Origin: Halonotius roseus
Lineage (GTDB): Archaea > Halobacteriota > Halobacteria > Halobacteriales > Haloferacaceae
DNA: 64,000 nucleotides
Direction of reading: 5' to 3'
Assembly (NCBI RefSeq): GCF_006861655.1
Contig: NZ_SESI01000001.1
Location: forward strand, 880,328-944,327
Both the position numbers and the translations under genes were made by a program. The stretch's first letter is position 1. Each line of letters starts with the position of its first letter. The notes beneath the pieces are model-generated. The model was not told where the DNA came from. It searched no databases and saw only the letters and a list, made by a program, of their open reading frames with translations. Shown here in pieces: positions 33,549 through 41,437 of this stretch.

Positions 33549-34880
33549 ATGACGCAAAGAGAGTATTTCGGAACCAGTGGTATTAGAGGGCCTGTCGGCA
33601 CGGCTGTCGACGCCAAGTTGGCTCTCGAAGTCGGCCGCGCGGTGGCAGCCGAGACCGACCGGGTAGTCGTCGGGCGGGACGCCCGCACCAGCGGGCCGAT
33701 GCTCGTCGGCTCACTGACCGCGGGTCTGATCGAGTGTGGAACCGACGTAGTCGACATCGGCCTCGCGTCGACGCCGACAATTGCCCGGGGGGTCGCCACA
33801 CAGGACGCCGATGCCGGAATCGCAGTGACTGCCTCGCACAACCCGCCACAAGACAACGGGCTCAAACTCTGGCAACCCTCCGGACAGGCCTTCGACCAGT
33901 CCCGGGAAGATCGCCTCGAAGACCGGCTTCGAACGGAAGATTTCGACCGCCAGCCCTGGGACAGCCTCGGGCAACGATCCTCGTGGAGTGGCGCGCAGGC
34001 GAGCCATGTCGACGCCATACGCGAGGCCGTGGAGCTTCCCGAATCAGCGTCGCTTTCGGTCGTGGTCGACCTCGGCAACGGGGCTGGTGGCGTCAGCGTC
34101 GAAGCCCTCCAAGAGATCGGCTGCTCGGTCGAAACACTCAACGCCCAGCCCGACGGCCGGTTTCCGGGTCGCCCCAGCGAGCCGACCGCTGAGAACTGTT
34201 CGACGCTCGCGGCGACTGTCGCGGCGACCGACGCTGATCTTGGGATCGCCCACGATGGAGATGCCGACCGCATGATGGCTGTCACTGGCGATGGCGAGTT
34301 CGTTCCCGGAGACGTTTTGTTGGGGCTGTTCGCCCGAAACGCTGCCGGAGCCGGTGACCGTGTTGCAGTCCCCGTCGATACCAGCCTGCTGGTCGCAGAT
34401 ACGCTCGAAGCCGTCGGTGCTGAGGTCGTGTTGACCCGCGTCGGTGACGTGTTCGTGGCCGAACGGGCCAGTGAGGAAGGAGTTGTCTTCGGTGGGGAGC
34501 CGAGTGGGGCTTGGATCTTCCCCGAGGATACACTCTGTCCTGACGGGCCGCTGGCGGCCGCGAAGCTGGTCGAGCTTGTCGCCGAGGCAGGCCCGCTCGC
34601 CGAGCAGGTCGACAGTATCACGCGGTATCCGACCCGCCGGACGACTCTCGAAATCACCGACAAGACAGCAGTCATGGAGCAAGTCACCGCTGCGGTGACA
34701 GCTGAGTACGAGTCGGTCGACACCCTCGATGGCGTCCGAGTCGACCTCGGAGACGCCTGGTTTCTCCTGCGTGCGAGTGGAACCGAGCCGCGTATCCGTG
34801 TGACCGCCGAGGCCAGAGATCCACAGCGGGCGGATGCTGTCTTCGAGACCGCCCGCAAGCTGGTCGAAAAACACGTCTGA
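33549..34880 (+). CDS. glmM: Phosphoglucosamine mutase
   Basis: The 443-residue member of the alpha-D-phosphohexomutase superfamily has the phosphoserine loop VTASHNPPQDNG with Ser96. The Mg2+-binding loop is DGDADRM at 236-242, the sugar-binding loop is GGEPSGAW, and the C-terminal phosphate-binding loop is RASGTEPRIR. It starts with the GlmM-type FGTSGIRG. It converts glucosamine-6-phosphate to glucosamine-1-phosphate, between GlmS and GlmU. Phosphomannomutase activity is possible in some archaeal relatives. ATG 33549 is supported by the FGTSGIRG start and the TATA box at 33518. Confidence 0.9.
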   Translation: MTQREYFGTSGIRGPVGTAVDAKLALEVGRAVAAETDRVVVGRDARTSGPMLVGSLTAGLIECGTDVVDIGLASTPTIARGVATQDADAGIAVTASHNPPQDNGLKLWQPSGQAFDQSREDRLEDRLRTEDFDRQPWDSLGQRSSWSGAQASHVDAIREAVELPESASLSVVVDLGNGAGGVSVEALQEIGCSVETLNAQPDGRFPGRPSEPTAENCSTLAATVAATDADLGIAHDGDADRMMAVTGDGEFVPGDVLLGLFARNAAGAGDRVAVPVDTSLLVADTLEAVGAEVVLTRVGDVFVAERASEEGVVFGGEPSGAWIFPEDTLCPDGPLAAAKLVELVAEAGPLAEQVDSITRYPTRRTTLEITDKTAVMEQVTAAVTAEYESVDTLDGVRVDLGDAWFLLRASGTEPRIRVTAEARDPQRADAVFETARKLVEKHV

Positions 34881-35162
34881 GCTGCCTGATCTCTCACTGA
34901 ACGGCTCTGGTGAATCGGTTGAAAGCGTCGGTTTTGACCGTCAGAATAGTGGCATGAAGCGGGCAACCGCGGATGATCCATCTGACGATACACCACCGCC
35001 ATGTTTTGCTACCAGATCAGACAGCAACCCCTGTATTGGTCGGATACAACATCGGCCGCCAACTGCGGGCCCCAGCGAGACACAGCCGCAGCAACCCGGT
35101 CGATCCGAGCTATCATTTCTCATGGGGGATTTACATAGCTCCGGCTCATCCCTTCGAGTGCA
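34881..35162. other. 282-bp intergenic region before the cold-shock gene
   Basis: No convincing gene is seen. The end of the gap (GGGGGATTTACATAG, about 35124-35138) contains an AT-rich stretch about 30 bases before the cold-shock ATG and may be its TATA region. Confidence 0.4.
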
Positions 35163-35357
35163 ATGGCAAACGGTACGGTTGACTTCTTCAACGACACTGG
35201 CGGCTACGGCTTCATTGATACTGACGATGCTGACGACGACGTGTTCTTCCACATGGAAGACGTTGGTGGCCCGGATCTCGAAGAGGGCCAGGACGTCGAG
35301 TTTGACATCGAAGAGTCCCCGAAGGGTCCGCGAGCGACGAACCTCGAGCGCCTGTAA
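35163..35357 (+). CDS. Cold-shock domain protein
   Basis: The 64-residue product is a single cold-shock (OB-fold) domain. It has both RNA-binding motifs, GGYGFIDT and VFFHMED, and the usual GTVDFFN start. It binds single-stranded RNA or DNA as a chaperone during cold shock or growth. It is highly acidic compared with bacterial CspA, as expected for a halophile. It stands alone with its own promoter region. Confidence 0.95.
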   Translation: MANGTVDFFNDTGGYGFIDTDDADDDVFFHMEDVGGPDLEEGQDVEFDIEESPKGPRATNLERL

Positions 35358-35495
35358 GGTAGCTCTCCATCGAGCGGCAACGAGCGTCGCGGCATCGACG
35401 CGATCCGATTTTTCGGATTTCTCACAGGTATAGCGGTGCGACCGCCCGGAAGGGCGTCAGGTTGATACCCTCGGAAACCGAACTATCGGTACCGA

Positions 35496-35972
35496 ATGCG
35501 GCGTGAACACTTCGACCTCGACGTGCGAAACCTCGATTGGGTGGACGCTGACGGCGAGCCCGAGCAGCCGATCGCGCGGATCGACTTCTCCGGGCCGGCC
35601 GAGGAGCTGATCGACCGACTGACCGGTGCCGACGGGACAGCCCTCGACAGCGAGGCGATCGATGTCGCCTTCCGGCTCCGAGACCCCTTCGACGACGCCG
35701 ACGAAACCACCGGCGTCGTCGCCGTCACCAACCGACTAACCGGCGAGTTCATCTTCGAGACCAACGAGGACGCCGAGGATGTCTTTGAGTTTATCCATGC
35801 GGCCCGGGAGTACGGCAAATCAACCGACGCGACCGAGAGCCGCTACCGGATCCGGCTCTCGCTTGCCGACGGGAAGACGATGACCTACGACAAGGGAACA
35901 TTCCTCGTCTACGACGACGAGGGTGAGCTCCTGCGGAGTCAGAGTCTGATCCCCTCCGGCGTCGAGCTGTAG
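35496..35972 (+). CDS. DUF5793-like haloarchaeal protein
   Basis: The 158-residue acidic soluble protein starts MRREHFDLDVRNLDW and contains GVVAVTNRLTGEFIFET and VLAVYDDEGELLR-like strands, matching the DUF5793 family known from haloarchaea. It has no known function. No metal-binding cysteines or membrane segments are seen. It is 45 bases upstream of the UDG-like gene on the same strand, so the two may be cotranscribed. Confidence 0.7.
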   Translation: MRREHFDLDVRNLDWVDADGEPEQPIARIDFSGPAEELIDRLTGADGTALDSEAIDVAFRLRDPFDDADETTGVVAVTNRLTGEFIFETNEDAEDVFEFIHAAREYGKSTDATESRYRIRLSLADGKTMTYDKGTFLVYDDEGELLRSQSLIPSGVEL

Positions 35973-36017
35973 GGACAAACCAATAGACAGTTAGCGGGCT
36001 CGCTCCAACGACCGCCT

Positions 36018-36653
36018 GTGCGAAACGTCACCGACCGGACGAGTAATCCCTTCGGCCTTGATCCACCCTGCGAGCAGTTTGTCCCCGGCTACGGGGATGC
36101 GAACGCTGATTTTCACGTGATCGGCGACCATCCAGGGAGCCACGGCGGGGTCGACACCGGCGTTCCGTTTACCGAGACGGCGGGTTCCAAGGCCCTCCAA
36201 TCGGTGTTGCAGGCCAGCGGGCTGCTTGCGACGACCGGCGATCGGCCGACGGTCAACGCAACGTATCTCTCCTATCTCCATCTCTGTGTCCCCCCGGCCG
36301 ACCGCGAGCCGACCGACGACGAGTACGCCGACATGGAGCCGTTTTTCGATGCCGAGCTGCGGGCGATCGCCGCTCACGTGCTGTTGCCGGTCGGCGAGCA
36401 CGCGACCCGACACATCTTCGAAACCTGTACCGCCCGCCCGTGGACGCCGACAACTGAGATGGCCGACCTCCATGCGACGGAGATCCGCGGCAGCGGCTGG
36501 CTTGTGGTGCCGATCGCCGAACCCGCCGACTGGGGGGCCGACGACGCCGCGGCGTTGGAAGCCGCACTGAAGCAGCTGCAAGCGACAGACTTCCGTCGGG
36601 AGAGTGATCTCGGTCGGTTCATCGCCGGAAGCGATCCCTACTACGTGCGGTAG
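36018..36653 (+). CDS. Uracil-DNA glycosylase superfamily protein
   Basis: The 211-residue product starts with GTG. It has the superfamily phosphate/uracil pocket motif in FHVIGDHPGSHGG followed by GVPFTETAGSKAL, as in family 4/5 uracil-DNA glycosylases. The middle has NATYLSYLHLC where the family keeps an Asn-containing strand. The four cysteines that bind the Fe-S cluster in family 4 are not all present, so it is a cluster-free relative or a diverged member. It probably removes uracil or another damaged base from DNA. Confidence 0.75.
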   Translation: MRNVTDRTSNPFGLDPPCEQFVPGYGDANADFHVIGDHPGSHGGVDTGVPFTETAGSKALQSVLQASGLLATTGDRPTVNATYLSYLHLCVPPADREPTDDEYADMEPFFDAELRAIAAHVLLPVGEHATRHIFETCTARPWTPTTEMADLHATEIRGSGWLVVPIAEPADWGADDAAALEAALKQLQATDFRRESDLGRFIAGSDPYYVR

Positions 36654-37045
36654 TCGGCGGACGAACGGTCGTTGTAGGGGGCCCAAATACAATGATTGAC
36701 TATATATAGGTATTTTAGTTTCTTTTCACACAGAGTTGCGCACCGAGCTGGCGATATTTATCCCGTCAAAAGCCTTTTTCCGCCCATCCGTACAATCATT
36801 TTTCGGCGAACTGGCGTTGACGCGTCAGTGTCGCCGACACGCTGTGGACTAGTGCTCCCACAGTGGCTTGGTCAGTCAGACGGCCCCTTGTGGGCCGTTT
36901 TTACCGGGTCGCTTGTGGGGTTGGTGTTGACGAACCACGCTGGTGGGGTTGGTGTCGACAACCCGCAACCGATCGCCCGCTCGGCGCGGGAGGTGCTCGT
37001 TTTCGACAACGAAAGCGTAAAACGGTGACCGCCCAAACGACGCGC
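36654..37045. other. 392-bp intergenic region with repeats and hairpins before rpoL
   Basis: The first third is AT-rich (TATATATAGG near 36707). A 17-base direct repeat (GTGGGGTTGGTGT, one mismatch over 17) occurs at 36915 and 36943. The hairpin cluster at 36842-36902 is listed separately. A TTTCG-ACAA-CGAAA inverted repeat sits at 37001-37014, just before rpoL. Confidence 0.5.
36842..36902 (+). ncRNA. Possible small structured RNA ending in a hairpin plus T-run
   Basis: Two hairpins follow one another. The first is CTGTGG/CCACAG with arms at 36842-36847 and 36858-36863. The second is ACGGCCC-CTTGT-GGGCCGT (36880-36898), followed directly by a run of five T. The second has the shape of an intrinsic terminator, and no coding gene ends nearby on this strand. 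The nearest upstream stop is 36653, so a short independent transcript is possible. Confidence 0.3.
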
Positions 37046-37330
37046 ATGGAACTGCGTGTTATCGAGAAAACCGACACGGAGCTGCGGATCGAGATCGCCG
37101 GCGAGGGCCATACATTCATGAACGTCCTGAAGGGCGAACTCCTTGAGACCGATGGCGTCGCCGCGGCGACCTACAACATGAACCCCGAACAGTCTGGCGG
37201 CCAGACCGAACCCGTACTGTCGATCACGACCGAAGACGACCGCGACCCGCTGGACGCCTTGGCCGACGGCGCGACCGCGGTTCGGGAGACAACCGACGCG
37301 TTCAAAGACGCCTTCGAGGCGGCGGCGTAA
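37046..37330 (+). CDS. rpoL: DNA-directed RNA polymerase subunit L
   Basis: The 94-residue product matches archaeal RpoL (RPB11 type). It has an N-terminal [17 protein letters not shown] strand pair, [15 protein letters not shown] with the dimerisation helix, and a C-terminal helix (FKDAFEAA). It pairs with RpoD to form the assembly platform of archaeal RNA polymerase. ATG 37046 gives the usual length. It converges on hisF with 6 bases between the stop codons. Confidence 0.93.
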   Translation: MELRVIEKTDTELRIEIAGEGHTFMNVLKGELLETDGVAAATYNMNPEQSGGQTEPVLSITTEDDRDPLDALADGATAVRETTDAFKDAFEAAA

Positions 37331-37336
37331 CAGAAA

Positions 37337-38152
37337 CTACTGCCGGATTGGAAGTCCTTTGTCGGCGAGATACGCCTTTGTGTCGGCGATGCTGTACTCA
37401 TCAAAGTGGAAGATCGAGGCCGCCAGCCCGGCGTCCGCGCCGGCCTCGACGAAGACTTCTTCCATATCCTCCGGGCCGCCGCAGCCCGAGGAGGCGATCA
37501 CCGGCGTCGAGACGTTGTCGCAAACGGCCTTCGTCAGCGGGATATCGTAGCCGTCCTTGGTGCCGTCAGCATCGATGGAGTTGACGAACAGCTCGCCCGC
37601 ACCGCGCTGTTCGGCCTCTTTCGCCCACGAGATCACATCGCGGCCGGTGCCCTCGCGGCCACCTTTGACGGTGCATTCGAACCAGACCTCCTCGCCATCG
37701 ACGGTGACGTAATGCTCGCCCTCGTCGTCGGAGCGGCGGCGAGCGTCGACGGAGATGACGATACACTGGCTGCCGAAGGCCTCCGCACCCTCGGTGATGA
37801 GTTCCGGGCGTTCGAGCGCGCCGGTGTTGATCGAGACTTTGTCCGCCCCAGCGCGCAGCGTTTCCTTGATGTCGTCTTTCGTTCGAATTCCCCCACCGAC
37901 AGTAAGCGGGATGAAACACTCGTCGGCGACCGCCGAGACCGTTTCAAGCATGGTTTCCCGGCCCTCGGCGGAGGCGGTGATATCGAGGAAGGCGAACTCG
38001 TCGGCCCCGGATTCGTTGTAGGCTTTCGCCATCTCGACGGGGTCGCCGGTATACTTCAGATCCTCGAAGTTGACCCCAGTGTAGACCGCGGCGTTGCCGT
38101 CGTCGTCGAGGTCGACGTCGATACAGGGAATGATTCGTTTTGTGAGCGTCAT
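37337..38152 (-). CDS. hisF: Imidazole glycerol phosphate synthase cyclase subunit
   Basis: The 271-residue TIM barrel begins [11 protein letters not shown] with the catalytic Asp12. The second catalytic Asp is near residue 136 (VISVDARR). [10 protein letters not shown] and the C-terminal [10 protein letters not shown] are the phosphate-binding loops. With the glutaminase HisH it makes IGP and AICAR in histidine synthesis. hisH is not adjacent, as is common in haloarchaea with scattered his genes. ATG 38152 fits the conserved start. Confidence 0.95.
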   Translation of the reverse strand: MTLTKRIIPCIDVDLDDDGNAAVYTGVNFEDLKYTGDPVEMAKAYNESGADEFAFLDITASAEGRETMLETVSAVADECFIPLTVGGGIRTKDDIKETLRAGADKVSINTGALERPELITEGAEAFGSQCIVISVDARRRSDDEGEHYVTVDGEEVWFECTVKGGREGTGRDVISWAKEAEQRGAGELFVNSIDADGTKDGYDIPLTKAVCDNVSTPVIASSGCGGPEDMEEVFVEAGADAGLAASIFHFDEYSIADTKAYLADKGLPIRQ

Positions 38153-38199
38153 CTGATATCTGTCTGTACACAACTCCGGGGTTTCACCGTTTCGACCGG

Positions 38200-38568
38200 T
38201 CAGCTATTCGCCCCATCTGCTCGCAATTTACTGCCATGGTTATCACAATACTGTCGGGCGAACCGCTGCCAGTTCGCTTTGAGATGCGCCTCGGCGTCAA
38301 CCCAGTCGTCGATCCCCGTGTCGAATTGCTTGATGTCGGCACCCAGTTCGCGGTAGTAGCGGTCGATATGGATCCGGCCCGCGTCGTGCGGTGCGGTGTC
38401 GATCTTCGCTACTTCGATACGGCGTCCGTCTCGGCGTCGAAAAAAGAGGATTACCGCAAACGACTCGACAGTGTTGAGACTGGGGTCGGCACGAACGCCG
38501 ATACTGAACACGCGTCCCCGAATCTTCGGTGCCAGATTGTAGGTGTAGGCGAACTCCGAGTACGACAT
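38200..38568 (-). CDS. TumE-like (DUF6516-type) protein, putative toxin
   Basis: From the ATG at 38568 the product has 122 residues. It contains AKIDTAPHDAGRIHIDRYYRE, which resembles the YDNAPHH segment of TumE-family toxin proteins. Other parts are less clear, so the family call is moderate. A helix-turn-helix gene of the type that pairs with TumE proteins is divergently placed at 38707, with an inverted repeat in the shared promoter. TumE-type pairs are usually in one operon, so the divergent layout is unusual. It could also be a related family of unknown function. Confidence 0.5.
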   Translation of the reverse strand: MSYSEFAYTYNLAPKIRGRVFSIGVRADPSLNTVESFAVILFFRRRDGRRIEVAKIDTAPHDAGRIHIDRYYRELGADIKQFDTGIDDWVDAEAHLKANWQRFARQYCDNHGSKLRADGANS

Positions 38569-38663
38569 CGGTTCCACCGATTCCCCACGAACTCTGCGCT
38601 GGATGGGTGATAAAACTCCGCCCGATACCGCGCGAGCAGCGGTCAAAGCGATTCACACGAAGG

Positions 38664-38690
38664 TTTATACAATTGAGGTTGTAACTCAAT
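38664..38690 (+). promoter_or_regulatory. TATA box and ATTGAG/CTCAAT operator before the HTH gene
   Basis: A TATA-like TTTATAC (38664-38670) is followed at once by ATTGAG-GTTGTAA-CTCAAT (38672-38690), a perfect 6-base inverted repeat. The site lies between the TATA box and the probable start site, 17 bases before the ATG. A bound protein there would block transcription, so it fits autoregulation by the HTH protein. Confidence 0.55.
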
Positions 38691-38706
38691 AGTACGAGAA
38701 ACAACA

Positions 38707-39060
38707 ATGGCACAGCGAACCCCCGACTTCCAACCGAGCGACGAGGAACGGGTCGAGCGTCGATCCGCGATGGCCCGCGCGCTCGCACGCGGCGGGATGG
38801 AGGGCGCACACGTCATCAGCATCGAAACAGCCCGTGAGGTGTTGACGCCAAAGCGGTTCGAGATCATCGACTATCTCCGCGATGGCGATGCTGTCGACTC
38901 GGTCAAATCGCTGGCCGATCGGCTCAACCGCGATCACGGACAGGTGAGCCGCGACCTGGGTGTTCTCGCTGAACACGGGATTATCGAGTACGACACGGAT
39001 GGTCGGGCCAAACAGCCGAAACTGGCGGCGGAGCATCTGGTCGTCGAACCGCTCGTCTGA
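38707..39060 (+). CDS. HVO_A0114-type helix-turn-helix protein, putative antitoxin/repressor
   Basis: The 117-residue protein has a C-terminal winged helix from about residue 45 (LTPKRFEIIDYLRDGD, VKSLADRLNRDHGQVSRDLGVLAEHGII). The wing runs into GRAKQPKL, also present in the second HTH protein at 40985 (GRAKQPTF). This domain type is found in haloarchaeal antitoxins and repressors. With the divergent TumE-like gene it probably forms a control pair. The perfect inverted repeat upstream suggests it represses its own promoter. Confidence 0.75.
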   Translation: MAQRTPDFQPSDEERVERRSAMARALARGGMEGAHVISIETAREVLTPKRFEIIDYLRDGDAVDSVKSLADRLNRDHGQVSRDLGVLAEHGIIEYDTDGRAKQPKLAAEHLVVEPLV

Positions 39061-39113
39061 CCCGCGCGGCAGTATTGGTTGTCTGAACTGCTCGCCAAAA
39101 TCGCCCGCTCGCG

Positions 39114-40106
39114 TTAGTCGTCGCGGTTGTGGAACGCCGCGGCCGCCAGCAGCGGGAACACCAGCGTCGCCTCGGCTTCGATCTGGGTGTAGTTTGTCTC
39201 CTGTTCCTTGATCTTCCCCCAGGAGACGGCTTCGTCCGGCGGCGCGCCCGACAGCGAGCCGTCGCCCTCCATCCCCGTCGAGATGTAGACCACGTAGTCC
39301 GCGCCGCCGCGGAAGAGGTTCGTCATGATCGCGTGGTGTTTTGGGACGCCGTCGCCAACGGCGATCAGGCCGGTCGTGTCGGCCAGCAGGCCCTGCTCGA
39401 TGAGCTTGTCGTAGTCGTCGAGGATCTCGATGCCGATGTCGACATCGTTGGCCTGCTTGTAGTAGTAGAGGAAGTTGCCGACCTCGGCGTCGGTCAGCGC
39501 GGGACAGTAGACGGGCACATCGTGGTCGGCGGCCTGTTTCAGCACCGAATCCTCGTCGTCGAGCCGCTCGCCCAGCTCGCGGGCGAACTCGGTCGGCGTG
39601 CGCACCTGCTCGTCGGCGAAGAAGTCATCAAAGAAATCATACAGGTACTGTTCGAGCCAGACGTAGCGATCCGAGGGGACGTAGAGGTTGCCCAAGCGGT
39701 TGATCCCCTGTTCGCGGAGTTCGGCCTCGTCGGCCTCCCACTCGCCCATCTTGAACGGGCGGGCGCTCTTGATCACGTCCTCGGTCAGCGAGCCGGAGGT
39801 CGTGATCAACACGTCGACGTAGCCCTCGCGGATCAGCGAGGCGACGACCTCGCGCAGCCCCGAGGAGATAATGTTGGAGGTGCAGGTGAGGTAGATCGTC
39901 GCGTCGTCGTCCTGCATCTTCTTGCTGATCTCGATGCCCTCCGCGAGATGGGTCGCCTGAAAGCCGGTCGTCGCGTAGCTGTCCAGTAGGTCGTCGAAAT
40001 CGAACTCGCCGCGGAAATCGTAGCCGCGCACGTCGGCGGTGTCGGGCTCGTTGTCGCTGCCCGGCACGACGTGGTCGTGGGTTTCCTCCGCTGTGTCGTT
40101 GCTCAT
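39114..40106 (-). CDS. dys: Deoxyhypusine synthase
   Basis: The 330-residue product matches archaeal deoxyhypusine synthase, which adds the aminobutyl group of spermidine to a lysine of aIF5A, using NAD. It shows LTCTSNIISSGLRE and DVLITTSGSLTED in the NAD-binding part, then NLFRGGADYVVYIS and VSWGKIKEQ, whose Lys is the expected catalytic residue. The start ATG at 40106 follows an upstream open frame with no family similarity. In some archaea this enzyme uses agmatine instead of spermidine, which sequence alone does not settle. It sits between two putative toxin modules. Confidence 0.93.
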   Translation of the reverse strand: MSNDTAEETHDHVVPGSDNEPDTADVRGYDFRGEFDFDDLLDSYATTGFQATHLAEGIEISKKMQDDDATIYLTCTSNIISSGLREVVASLIREGYVDVLITTSGSLTEDVIKSARPFKMGEWEADEAELREQGINRLGNLYVPSDRYVWLEQYLYDFFDDFFADEQVRTPTEFARELGERLDDEDSVLKQAADHDVPVYCPALTDAEVGNFLYYYKQANDVDIGIEILDDYDKLIEQGLLADTTGLIAVGDGVPKHHAIMTNLFRGGADYVVYISTGMEGDGSLSGAPPDEAVSWGKIKEQETNYTQIEAEATLVFPLLAAAAFHNRDD

Positions 40107-40184
40107 GGGTGAGCGTTGGGCTACGGGGGTTTGAACGAATCGGGTTCGAGCGATGAATACCACTCGCGCGGCGAAAAACAGCAG

Positions 40185-40325
40185 CTACTCGTCTTCGAGA
40201 GCGTCGTAGATGTCTCGGTTCGCTTCCCGGTCAGCCGCCGCAACTCGCTGGACGAGTTCGTGGCGAATATCGTCCATCACCTCCTCAAGCGGCGACGACG
40301 GTTCTGCGGGATCGTCAGTTGACAT
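40185..40325 (-). CDS. Small acidic protein after the Doc gene, possible antitoxin
   Basis: The 46-residue product is acidic and helical (SPLEEVMDDIRHELVQRVAA). It starts 25 bases after the Doc stop on the same strand, so it is probably in the same transcript. Phd-type antitoxins inhibit Doc through an acidic C-terminal helix of similar size, but this one lacks the usual DNA-binding half, and the order (toxin first) is reversed. No family is recognised. It could be unrelated. Confidence 0.45.
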   Translation of the reverse strand: MSTDDPAEPSSPLEEVMDDIRHELVQRVAAADREANRDIYDALEDE

Positions 40326-40350
40326 AGCTAAAATACCGCGTTGGGTGCTG

Positions 40351-40839
40351 TTAATCGTTCGGGTCAGATGAGCCACCGGTCAGTTGATCGATCCCGTACT
40401 CAATGAGATCGTCTCGCCAGTCTGCGATCTCGCCGCCCAAATCCAGTTGTTCAGTGTGAGACCGGAGATAGCTGATCGTTTCCTCCTCATCGACAGCCTG
40501 TTCATCGGTTCCGAACCGTTTCAGAATCGTTCTAACTTCCGCATCGTAGGCAAATCGGTATCCGTTGATGAAATAGAACACGACAGTCGTGTTCAGCGCG
40601 GTGCGCTTGTTACCATCGACGAACGGGTGATTAGCGACCAGCAGCCGCATGAGATGAAATGACTTCTCGTGAATCGTCTCCGGCGAGGTGTCGAAATGGC
40701 CGTCCTCAATGTAGTTCAGCGCGAACTCGATGTCGCCACGGGCCTGAATACCCGCATGCGTATCCGCATATTCGGTAACGATGGCGTCGTGGATAGCGAC
40801 CACATCAGCAACTGAGGGATACCACACCGAGGCGGACAT
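40351..40839 (-). CDS. Doc-type Fic domain toxin (death-on-curing family)
   Basis: The 162-residue protein has the Fic core motif HPFVDGNKRTAL near residue 71, with the Lys found in Doc kinases rather than the Gly of AMP-transferring Fic enzymes. Doc proteins phosphorylate elongation factor Tu and stop translation. The N-terminal part (WYPSVADVVAIHDAI) is the usual Doc start. An antitoxin would be expected upstream, but 40840-40984 holds none. The only small partner is the acidic ORF that follows. It is the middle one of three putative toxin modules in 3.6 kb. Confidence 0.8.
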   Translation of the reverse strand: MSASVWYPSVADVVAIHDAIVTEYADTHAGIQARGDIEFALNYIEDGHFDTSPETIHEKSFHLMRLLVANHPFVDGNKRTALNTTVVFYFINGYRFAYDAEVRTILKRFGTDEQAVDEEETISYLRSHTEQLDLGGEIADWRDDLIEYGIDQLTGGSSDPND

Positions 40840-40984
40840 TTAGTATCTCATCTCTGGGGAGTCCGTGTAACGTTTGCTGTGCCAGCACCGACGAAACGGT
40901 GACACAATAGCGACGACGACTGCCTACTCCAGCCAGTAAAGCCGCCCTCCCTACGGCCGCAGATTGAAGGCTTCGGCAATTCTC

Positions 40985-41419
40985 CTATGGCTCTGCGTGG
41001 GCAGTATCCCGAGTCCCGTCGTGATCGAACGGGAGACTGATCAGGATTTCCTCGTAGGGAAAGGTCGGCTGTTTCGCCCGCCCGCTCGTCTCGAAGTGAA
41101 TCACGCCGAGCCGTTCGAGTTCGGAGAGTTCCTCGTGGACGTTTTTCACGTCGCGGTCGACGAGCCGCGCGGTCTCACGGATGCTCTCGGGGGCGGCGTC
41201 GGCGATGGTTTCGAGCAACGCCATCGTGCGCGGATTGAACGTCTCGAACAGCAGGTCGGAACTCTCGAAGGCGAACCTGTCGGGGTCGTCGACTCCGTCG
41301 CCACGGCGCAGCCGCTCGATTGCCTCGCGGCCGTCGCGGTAGAGGTCGTCGTCGGACTGTACCGTGACGAGCAGCGTGTCGGCCGTCGTGGTGTCGTCGA
41401 AAGCGTCGGATAGTGTCAT
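40985..41419 (-). CDS. HVO_A0114-type helix-turn-helix protein, TumA-like antitoxin
   Basis: The 144-residue protein has a winged helix in its second half (FNPRTMALLETIADAAP, ESIRETARLVDRDVKNVHEEL, SELERLGVI) and ends with the GRAKQPTFPY wing also seen in the HTH at 38707. It starts 18 bases after the stop of the TumE-like gene upstream, as expected for a toxin-antitoxin operon. It probably neutralises TumE and represses the operon through the operator at 41781-41835. Confidence 0.8.
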   Translation of the reverse strand: MTLSDAFDDTTTADTLLVTVQSDDDLYRDGREAIERLRRGDGVDDPDRFAFESSDLLFETFNPRTMALLETIADAAPESIRETARLVDRDVKNVHEELSELERLGVIHFETSGRAKQPTFPYEEILISLPFDHDGTRDTAHAEP

Positions 41420-41437
41420 GGTATCACCGTTGGAACC

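Noticed and set aside
1-34900. Complete N-glycosylation (agl) locus
   Set aside because: No AglB oligosaccharyltransferase gene is present in the window, so only a surface-glycan role in general is claimed.
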